A stretch of DNA of 59,914 bases, taken from Cytophagales bacterium (lineage in GTDB: Bacteria; Bacteroidota; Bacteroidia; Cytophagales; Spirosomataceae). The notes below the pieces were generated by a model that saw only the letters and a list, made by a program, of their open reading frames with translations, ran no database searches and was not told the origin of the DNA. Made by a program: the position numbers and the translations under genes. Shown here piece by piece: positions 1-10,200 of the stretch. How positions within the stretch are numbered: position 1 is the stretch's first letter; each line of letters starts with the position of its first letter. The stretch covers positions 1 to 59,914 of the forward strand of contig JAAFIU010000005.1 in assembly GCA_013298805.1 (NCBI GenBank), given 5' to 3'.

Positions 1-480
1 TTCCCGAACAATTCGTTACGGTTAATGTCGCATTACTGCCTGAACAAATAGTTGAACTATTGACACTTGGCGAAGGTTTGGCAGTTACGGTTACTGTACC
101 AGTGGCAGTTCCACTACAAGTTCCAAGGGTACAAGTAGCCGTATAACTCGTTGTCGTTGTTGGACTTACTGTTTTTGTTAAACCTGTTGTTCCATCGTTC
201 CAAGATACACTTCCCGAACAATTCGTTACGGTTAATGTCGCATTACTGCCTGAACAAATAGTTGAACTATTGACACTTGGCGAAGGTTTGGCAGTTACGG
301 TTACTGTACCAGTGGCAGTTCCACTACAAGTTCCAACCGCACAAGTAGCCGTATAACTCGTTGTCGTTGTTGGACTTACTGTTTTTGTTAAACCTGTTGT
401 TCCATCGTTCCAAGATACACTTCCCGAACAATTCGTTACAGTTAATGTCGCATTACTGCCCGAACAAATTGTTGGACTGT
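1..480. repeat. 210-bp coding tandem repeat
   Basis: Unit boundaries fall at 1, 211 and 421: the string beginning ttcccgaacaattcgtta recurs exactly 210 bp apart. Units 1 and 2 differ at only a few bases, and unit 3 diverges after about 60 bp. It encodes the 70-residue Ig-like repeats of the truncated secreted protein. The array continues off the window start, so the copy number is unknown. Confidence 0.95.
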
Positions 481-1120
481 TTATGGTAGGGGTTGGAGTT
501 GTACAAGGAATGCTAATCAATAGCTCGCCAGAATCCGCTATAGGATACCCAGTAATTGCAGTAAGGGTGAACCAACCCCCTATGCTAAACTCTGTTATAT
601 CTCCATAAGTTGATGCACCAGTACCTATTTGAAGAGGTTTTTTCATACTTAAACTATGTGTATTTGGTGCTCCCAAAGCCCCAAAAGTAGCATCTGAAAT
701 TGTACCACTTCCTATAGTATAATAGTACCAATCTGATGAACTATACGAACTGGAACAAACAGAAGGTATTGGACCATAAGGAGAAGAAGATTGTTTCCCA
801 GCTAAATCTAAGCTAAATGTCCAAATATGTTTATCAGAGTTTCGTATCATTTCTCCTGAAATTTTAGCTGTACCATCAGGACATTCTAAAAATGTAATAG
901 ATTTATTCTGAAAGTTGTATGTATTGCCTAAGCCCGTAGCCCAAAATGATAGTCTATCTATCGTTAAGCAATGTCTAACATCTGATGCACTCCTTGTTGT
1001 ACACTGAGCTTGGATATTTGTTACATACCCTAATAGGAGTAGTTGAATAAGAAAAATAGTAAAGAATGTGTAGCTGTAACGATTTACAAATATTCTGTAA
1101 CACAATTGACTTGATTTCAT
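1..1120 (-). CDS. secreted Ig-like repeat protein, 3' end beyond window
   Basis: The reading frame opens with ATG at 1118-1120 and stays open to the first base of the window, so about 373 N-terminal residues are visible and the C-terminus is missing. It starts with a basic, hydrophobic signal peptide that probably ends at an Ala-Gln-Cys junction near residue 40. About 170 residues of unrecognised sequence follow. From about residue 210 there are 70-residue repeats of the Ig-like/PKD type found in Bacteroidota adhesins, each with the pattern 'SGSVSWNDGTTGLTKTVSP' and the dipeptide motif 'ICSGS'. The gene lies 178 bp downstream of the 3145-residue protein, beyond a strong hairpin, so it may have its own promoter. 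A cell-surface or secreted adhesive role is inferred from architecture; no enzymatic motif is seen. Confidence 0.85.
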   Translation of the reverse strand, partial: MKSSQLCYRIFVNRYSYTFFTIFLIQLLLLGYVTNIQAQCTTRSASDVRHCLTIDRLSFWATGLGNTYNFQNKSITFLECPDGTAKISGEMIRNSDKHIWTFSLDLAGKQSSSPYGPIPSVCSSSYSSSDWYYYTIGSGTISDATFGALGAPNTHSLSMKKPLQIGTGASTYGDITEFSIGGWFTLTAITGYPIADSGELLISIPCTTPTPTINSPTICSGSNATLTVTNCSGSVSWNDGTTGLTKTVSPTTTTSYTATCAVGTCSGTATGTVTVTAKPSPSVNSSTICSGSNATLTVTNCSGSVSWNDGTTGLTKTVSPTTTTSYTATCTLGTCSGTATGTVTVTAKPSPSVNSSTICSGSNATLTVTNCSG

Positions 1121-1252
1121 AATCTTATTTGTTTTTTATATATCTATTTATGGATTATTAATGGATAGGACTTTGGATTCTCGATAATCTAATCACAGAA
1201 AGCCAATTGTCAACAGCTACTTCACATTAGAACTGAAAAATTGGAGTTTATC

Positions 1253-1295
1253 AATAAATGATGATGAAGCTATTATAGCTTCATCATCATTTATT
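1253..1295 (-). terminator. perfect palindromic terminator-like hairpin
   Basis: A 43-base palindrome with 21-base perfectly paired arms (aataaatgatgatgaagcta and its complement) lies directly after the stop codon (1299-1301) of the 3145-residue protein. It would fold into a long hairpin and probably ends the surface-protein operon. No long U tract follows on the minus strand, so termination is inferred from position and stem strength. Confidence 0.7.
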
Positions 1296-1298
1296 GTT

Positions 1299-4200
1299 TT
1301 ACTTTTTTCCTCTGGTTTTGATAATCCCGTAAGGAATACAAACATTTGGTTTGCAACAATCTCCCACAATCACAACCACTGGACAACAGCCTGCTGCTGG
1401 ACAATTGCCATTGCTGGCAAGGTAAGTGTATGTTCCTGATGCGGAGAAATTTATCGTGTTTCCAGACTGAACAAATACCGTTGTTGTTCCTACCGTTTTA
1501 AACCACTGTACATTCTGGAAAGTAGAAGGGATGGTCACTTGGATTTGCTCACCTTGACAAATAGTGATTGGTACAGAGATACACGCTCTTCCCAAATCAT
1601 CTTCGTTTTCATTGTTATTCCCTGGCGTTGAGTCAATGTCTTTCTCATTCATCTTGCTGATTTCAGCCTTATTGAACATCACACCCTGAGCCACTACTTT
1701 CACCGAAATCGTCAATATCGCTGAATCGCCTGGTACTAAAGTTCCTAAATTCCAAACATTTGTATTTGGGTTATAAACACCCGTTCCTCTAACGACATTG
1801 AAACTTTGATACTGTAATCCCGATGGAAGTGTATCACTTACTTCAACACCTGTGGCAGTTCCTTCTCCTTCGTTCTTCACCACGATGGTATAATTAATCA
1901 CTTCGTTCAATTGAGGAAGTTTTTTATTCACTCTCTTCTTTAAACTCAGGTCATATTTCTTAGTACAATCTTGATGAGTTACATCGAATGTTTCGCTACA
2001 AGTACCATTGGTATTGCTCAAGGTGAAATGATAAACGCCCAAGGCTGTCATACCTGATACCATACCGCTTTGGTTGATAGTGGCATTGCTTGGATTTCCA
2101 CCGACAATGCTCCACACTTGCCCTGCTTTTGGAGCAGGTAATTGAATATTATCAACACAAGTTGAGAATATTGTTTGAGGTGATTTTGTACAAACAACAC
2201 AATTCGTTGGAGCTTGAATCACAATTAATTTATTAGGGTATCCTGCTGCATTCATCGTAATTGTCAGGGCTACACCTGCTGGAATACCTGTAATTGTATT
2301 AATACCAACTGTGCCTGCACTTGCCGTCACCGTTATACCTGGCGTGGTGATGAAACTCATCGTATATGTTTTTCCATCAACCGAACAAAGAGGTCCACTC
2401 AATGAAATAGTTGGGGGTGGATTAACATTTGAACAATCCGTTGGACTTTTCGTACTTATTTTACTAATACAAGTTCCGTCCGTTGCGGTTACCGTTACAT
2501 CTGTTCCTACTGGAATATTAATGATACTATTACCACTAATTGTTCCTACATTCGTTGTTACCGTTCCTTTGTCTGTTGTGAATGATACCGAGTAAGTTGT
2601 TCCATTACACAAAGGCTGCCCCAAGGTTAAGTTTGGTAAAATACAAGTGCTTGGGCAAGTGTTTGGTGCCGTTACGGTTATCATATTAGTACAAGTAGTT
2701 CCTTCGGTAGCTGTGATAGTTACGTTAGTCGCTATTGGAATACCTATTACTATGTTCCCCGTGATTGTTCCTGCATTGACCGTTACATTAGTAGAATTAC
2801 TATTAAATACTACCGAGTAAGTTGTTCCAGAACAGACTACTGTTCCTACTGTCAATATTGGTTGAATACATGGTGTTATTAACGCTGCATCTACCGTCAA
2901 GATGTCTTTCTTAGTTGGGTCGATTGGATTGATTACATAATCTCCCGAGAAGCCCGTTGTTTTATCCACATCAGAGTCTTTAGTATCATCCGTTCCTGCA
3001 TTTGGATTGCTTGAGATTTCACAACCTGCTGGTAGTGTAGTGCTTACAATTTTGATTTTGTAAGTACCTGCATCCAAATTGGTGAACAAATAATGACCCG
3101 TTGCATCGGTGGTATCTTTATTAAAGAGCGTTCCGTTTTTGTATAACTCTACAATCACGTTAGCAACTCCACCTGCATTAGCCGTTGTTTCATCTTGAAT
3201 ACCGTTGTTGTTGGTATCTTTCCAAACGAAATCTCCGAGGCTACCTTTCAATACTGGGCAATTCACTAAGCTACCATTTACCGTTACCATTTTGTCTGGA
3301 CAACCTGCTTTTTTAACTGTAATGACTAAAGCTGTTCCTGTTGGTACACCTGTGATGGCATTTGCGGTTACTGTTCCTGCATTTGCCGTTACGACTGCTC
3401 CAACACTTGATGCGTAATTCACGCTAAATGTTGTCGCTCCATTTCCTTCACAAACTGGCATTCCTACCGAGATGTCTGGATTCACACAAGGTTTATCGCA
3501 GTCCGTTGGAGCTTTTACGACTATTTTGACTAAACAAGTAGCCGAATTACTGGCGGTTATTACTAAGTCTGTTCCTGCTGGAATTCCTGTAATAACACCA
3601 TTACCTACTGTTCCTGCACTTGCCGTTACCGTTCCACCGCTTACACTAAAAGCAACAGCGTAAGTTGTTCCTGTACAAACTGCTGTACCCACACTTAGGT
3701 TTGGTAATGTACAGTTGTTGATTGGAGGACAAGACACTGGACTTTCAGCCGTCATTACGGTAGTACAAGTCAGACCTGCTGAAGCGGTAACGATTACGTT
3801 TGTTCCTACTGGAATTCCTGTAATATTGTTTCCGCTCACCGTACCAGATGATGTCGTTACCGTTCCTCCAGACACGTTGAGACTAACGCTGTATGTCCCG
3901 TTTCCATTACAAATAGCTGAACCAAGACTTAAAATTGGTTTAGTACAAGAATAAGTTAGACCTGCGTCCACCGTCAAGATGTCTTTCTTGGTTGGGTCAG
4001 TCGGATTGATTACATAATCTCCCGAGAAGCCCGTTGTTTTATCAACATCAGAGTCTTTAGCATCATCTGTTCCTGCATTTGGATTGCTTGAGATTTCACA
4101 ACCTACTGGTAATGTGGTATTTACAATTTTGATTTTGTAAGTGCCTGCATCCAAATTGCTGAACAAGTATTTACCCGTCGCATCGGTGGTGTCTTTAGTT

Positions 4201-7200
4201 AGAAGCGTTCCGTTTTTGTATAATTCTACAATCACGTTGGCAACTCCACCTGCATTGGCCGTTGTTTCGTCTTGAATACCGTTGTTGTTGGCATCTTTCC
4301 AAACAAAATCTCCGAGGCTACCTTTTGGAACAATACAGTTAGTCGGCGATGGAATATTGACGATTATAGGATTATAACCAGTAACTCTCACCGTGAGTGT
4401 TGCAATGACACCTATTGGAATCCCTGTAATTGAATTTGTTCCTATCGTTCCTGCACTTGAAGTCACCGTCGCACCTGGACTTAGTATATAATTGATCGTA
4501 TAAGTCTTTCCATCCACAGAACAAATTGGTCCACTCCACGAAATGTATGGTGGTGGAGTTACTATTGAACAATCCGTAGGGCTTTTCGTACTTACTTTAC
4601 TAATACAAGTACCATCAGTTGCTGTTACCACAGCATCAGTTCCAAATGGAATATTGATGATACTATTACCACTGATTGTTCCTGCATTGGTTGTGACGGT
4701 TCCTTTATCCGTTGTAAATGATACCGAATAAGTTGCTCCATTACACACTGGTTGCCCCAGAGTCAAATTCGGTAATATACAGGTACTTGGACAAGCCAAT
4801 GGACTTAATATTGTTGAACTAATGGTACAAGTAGCACTTTCAGTGGCGGTAATGGTTACATTAGTTCCCAATGGAATTGCTGTAATCGTATTTCCACTTA
4901 TTGTTCCCGAACTAACCGTTATGTTAGAACTATTACTATAAAATACTACCGAGTAAGTTGTTCCCAGACACGTTACCGTTCCTGCCGTTAAGACTGGTTT
5001 GATACATGGAATGCTTACCCCTGCATCTACGGTAAGGATGTCTTTTTTGGTTGGGTCGGTTGGGTCGATGAGATAATCTCCCGAGAACCCCGTTGTTTTA
5101 TCCACATCAGAGTCTTTGGCATCATCTGTTCCTGCATTTGGATTACTTGAAATCTCACAACCTACTGGTAATGTAGTGCTTACAATTTTGATTTTGTAAG
5201 TTCCTGCATCCAAATTGCTGAACAAGTATTTACCCGTCGCATCGGTCGTATCTTTATTAAAGAGCGTTCCGTTTTTGTATAATTCTACAATCACGTTGAC
5301 TACTCCTCCTGCATTAGCGGTTGTTTCATCTTGAATACCATTGTTATTGGTATCTTTCCAAACGAAATCTCCAAGGCTACCTTTTGGTATAATACAAGTT
5401 GGCACTAAAACTTGAACGGTATCTGTACAAATTTGTCCACCACTGGTGACTGAATATATGAATTTATAGACTCCAGATACAGTCATCCCAGATACAGCAT
5501 TAGCATTAATGGTCGTAGTTGCTGGATTTCCCGTTTGAGCTGTCCAGATACCTCCTGAAGTTACTGGAACAAGAGTCGCTGAACTTGGAGCTATTCCCGC
5601 TACTGAACAAATTAGCGTTTGGTCAACACCTGCATTTGGTTTCACACAACCTGTACAAGGCTGAACGCTTACTGCTACGGTGTCTAAACAACCTGTAACG
5701 CTGTATTGGAATTGGTAAGTACCTGCAACTGTCATAGCCGATACTGCATTGCCTGCTATCGTGGCAAGGGCTGGTGTTGTACCGATTTGGGTAAATGTAC
5801 CACCTGCTGTTACTGGAACAAGCGTAGTGCTTGTTGTCAAGGTATTTGTTGTTGCATTGGCACAAGCTAAAGTTTGGTCAGTACCTGCATTTGGTTTGGC
5901 ATTTACTGTTACCACTACATTAGCAGTGTCTTTACAACCCAAAGCATTTTGGGCTACCAAAACATACGTTGTTGTCGCTGTTGGCTGCACTGCTGTTGGT
6001 GTTGCAACTGCTGTTCCACCTGCTGTGGCTATTGTCCAAACTGGACTTAAATACGTTGCGTAACTGGTAATTTTTGATGTTAAATCAACGCTGACTCCTG
6101 CACAAATAGTGGCTGTGCCATCGGCGATTGTTGGTTTGGCATTGACCATTACTTGAGCGGTATCGGTACAAGTAATACCACCACCTGTTACGGAGTAAAT
6201 AAATTTATACGTTCCTGCGGTGCTTAATCCTGCGATATTGCCATTATTATCAATAGTGGCAGTAGCAGGATTTCCTGTTTGTGCTCCCCATGTTCCACCC
6301 GTTGTAACAGCCGTAAGCTTGGCTGTGGCAACTGGCTGGCATACCGCTGCTGCGTCTGCACCTGCATTTGGTTTCACACAACCTGTACAAGGCTGAACGC
6401 TTACTGCTACGGTGTCTAAACAACCTGCAACGCTGTATTGGAATTGGTATGTTCCTGCAACTGTCATAGCTGATACTGCATTGCCTGCTATCGTGGTAAG
6501 GGCTGGTGTTGTACCGATTTGGGTAAATGTACCCCCTGTTGTTACTGGAACAAGCGTAGTGCTTGTTGTCAAGGTATTTGTTGCTGCATTTGCACAAGCT
6601 AAAGTTTGGTCAGTTCCTGCATTTGGTTTGGCATTTACTGTTACCACTACATTGGCAGTGTCTTTACAACCCAAAGCATTTTGGGCTACTAAAACATACG
6701 TTGTTGTCGCTGTTGGCTTCACTGCTGTTGGGGTGGTTACTGCTGTACCTCCTGCTGTGGCTACCGTCCAAACTGGACTTAAATACGTTGCATAACTGGT
6801 GATTTTTGTTGTTAAATCAACGCTGACTCCTGCACAAATTGTCGCTGTGCCATCGGTAATTGTTGGTTTGGCATTGACTACTACTTGAGCGGTATCGGTA
6901 CAAGTAATTCCACCACCTGTTACGGAGTAAATAAATTTATACGTTCCTGCGGTACTTAATCCTGTGATATTACCATTATTGTCAATAGTGGCAGTAGCAG
7001 GATTTCCTGTTTGTGCTCCCCATGTTCCACCCGTTGTAACAGCCGTAAGCTTGGCTGTGGCAACTGGCTGGCATACCGCTGCTGCGTCTGTTCCTGCATT
7101 TGGTTTCACACAACCTGTACAAGGCTGAACGCTTACTGCTACGGTGTCTAAACAACCTGCAACGCTGTATTGGAATTGGTATGTTCCTGCAACTGTCATA

Positions 7201-10200
7201 GCTGATACTGCATTACCTGCTATCGTGGTAAGGGCTGGTGTTGTACCGATTTGGGTAAATGTACCCCCTGTTGTTACTGGAACAAGCGTAGTGCTTGTTG
7301 TCAAGGTATTTGTTGCTGCATTTGCACAAGCTAAAGTTTGGTCAGTTCCTGCATTTGGTTTGGCATTTACTGTTACCACTACATTGGCAGTGTCTTTACA
7401 ACCCAAAGCATTTTGGGCTACTAAAACATACGTTGTTGTCGCTGTTGGCTTCACTGCTGTTGGGGTGGTTACTGCTGTACCTCCTGCTGTGGCTACCGTC
7501 CAAACTGGACTTAAATACGTTGCATAACTGGTGATTTTTGTTGTTAAATCAACGCTGACTCCTGCACAAATTGTCGCTGTGCCATCGGTAATTGTTGGTT
7601 TGGCATTGACTACTACTTGAGCGGTATCGGTACAAGTAATTCCACCACCTGTTACGGAGTAAATAAATTTATACGTTCCTGCGGTACTTAATCCTGTGAT
7701 ATTACCATTATTGTCAATAGTGGCAGTAGCAGGATTTCCTGTTTGTGCTCCCCATGTTCCACCCGTTGTAACAGCCGTAAGCTTGGCTGTGGCAACTGGC
7801 TGGCATACCGCTGCTGCGTCTGTTCCTGCATTTGGTTTCACACAACCTGTACAAGGCTGAACGCTTACTGCTACGGTGTCTAAACAACCTGTAACGCTGT
7901 ATTGGAATTGGTAAGTACCTGCAACTGTCATTGCCGATACAGCATTCCCTGCTATCGTGGCAAGGGCTGGTGTTGTACCGATTTGGGTAAATGTACCACC
8001 TGCTGTTACTGGAACAAGCGTAGTGCTTGTTGTCAAGGTATTTGTTGTTGCATTGGCACAAGCTAAAGTTTGGTCAGTACCTGCGTTTGGTTTGGTGCAT
8101 TTTCTTATCAATGCTCCATCAATATCTAAATTATCTTTTAATGCAGGGCTTACTGGATTTGTTGGGTCTATTATTACGGCATCTGAAAAACCAGTAATTG
8201 TATCAAAATCTGAATCATTTACCTCTGTTCCTGCCAATACATTTTTCTTGGGCGAAATCTGGCAAGTATCGGCAATACCTCCGATAATCTTGACTTGATA
8301 ACTCGCCGAATCTAATTCTGTAAATAAATACAAACCAGAAATGTCTGTTGTGTCTTTTCGGTTGGTGTTGATACCATTACGCCACAGCTCTAATATTATT
8401 CCTTTAACAGCGGCCGTGGCTGGTTCGTCTTGAATACCATTGTTGTTGGTATCTTTCCAGAAATAGTTACCTAATGTACCTCGAAGGCAAGAGGTAAACA
8501 CAGTTGAACAACATAGTGAGTCTTTACAGCCATCTAAACCAATGGCTGAATAGGTATAACTTCCTGGTGTCGTAACTTCATAAGTATTTACATTTGCCCC
8601 TGCGATAACAACTCCATCTTTATACCATTTGAAAGATGTCAAACTTGAATTGGCAGTGATAATATAAGTTTCACCTGAACAAATAGCAGTTGGTGCTACC
8701 ACACATCCACAACTCACAGGTGCAGTATAAGTAGCAGAATTGGTACAAGCAGCATCGGCACTAAATACAGCCGAGACCGTATGACTTGCTCCGTCTGCTG
8801 TAAGTCCACTTAAAGTATAGGCTTGCGGACTGGTAAATGGTGCATTGAATACTTGTGTTACGCCTCCCATTGATACCGTTAAAGTACCTGATGTTGGAGC
8901 ATTAGTAAATGTTAAACTACCTGTTAAATTGTGTGTATTGGTAGCAGGGGTACAAGTGCTTGGTGTGGCTGTGAGTGAGATTGAACAAGTTAAATTGGGC
9001 CATGCAGGTACATCGTTACTGGCGATTATTAAACCTTTGCCGCCACAACCACCTGTACCTGTTTGTATGCTATTTTTAGGATTGTTGGTACGTATACCAT
9101 TAGTTCCGCCTGTAGCCCCTATACTATTAATACCAGTAATTGTAACTGAATTGCCACCTGTATTTGTTTGAGTGGCTGTGCTATATAACCAAACACCACC
9201 GCCACCACCACCAGCACCTGCTACTCCACCGTGATATACCCCGTTATTATTACCGTCACCGCCTTTACCACCAGCGATACTAATGGCTGTACTCGTAAAT
9301 ACACCCACTCTTAATGACATCTGACCGCCGCCGCCGCCGCCGCCGCCACCAGCACCATAATCCATTGCATTAGTTGTGGTTAAGCCAGGGCAATATGGGG
9401 CTAAACCTTTTCCTTCTCCGTTAGATTGAATTAAACGGCTATTTCCAATGACTGTCGAAACTTCCATAATAATAATTCCGCCTCCTAACCCACCTGTTTG
9501 GCAGAAAGCATCTCCTCCAGCCCCTCCCATCATAAGTCGAGGTTGAGCGGCATTTAAATAATGTGAATTATCGTCAATTACAACCGAAACAGGATTATTG
9601 CCTGCACCGCCTATTTTTGTATAAATTGAACCAGAAACGCCAGCACATCCTCCTCCTGTCCATGAACCACCTCCTCCGCCAGCATACGAATCATCTCCAC
9701 CTAACCAAGCAGACGCACCACCACCACCACCACCATAACTTCCGCCACCTGAACCACCACCGCCATCTGGATAATAATAACTCACTCCATTACTAACTCC
9801 TTTTACGCCGCCGCCGCCACCACCAAAAGCGCCGCCGCCGCCGCCGCCGCCGCCTACACCGCCACCGCCACCAGCACTACCAGCACCATTGGCAACCCCA
9901 TTACCATTAGCACCTCCGCCACCACCGCCACCTCCAATAATACCTCCGCCACCACCGCCATTAATACCTTGACGAATAGCAATAGCCCCGGCTCCACCAC
10001 CAACATAACCAGCCAAAGCTGGTGTACCAGAAGGAACTCCACCGGCACCACCACCACCGCCGATTCCACCACCACCAGCAGCAGCTCCCGATGCAGGTGT
10101 ACTCGAAAATCCTCTGCCATCTGTACTTCCTACACCACTACTCAAACTTGTAGGGGTTGTAGTAGTTGGTGGGTTGGTTTGCGAAAACCCTGTTCCAGTG

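Noticed and set aside
1-480. Regular repeats that might suggest a CRISPR array
   Set aside because: The period is 210 bp with no unique spacers, and the sequence is an open coding frame of Ig-like repeats.
5749-7534. Repeated open frames on the plus strand inside the giant adhesin, e.g. at 6412 and 7144
   Set aside because: They are antisense shadows of the 732-bp repeats; identical proteins recur only because the DNA repeats, and the minus strand encodes the coherent protein.
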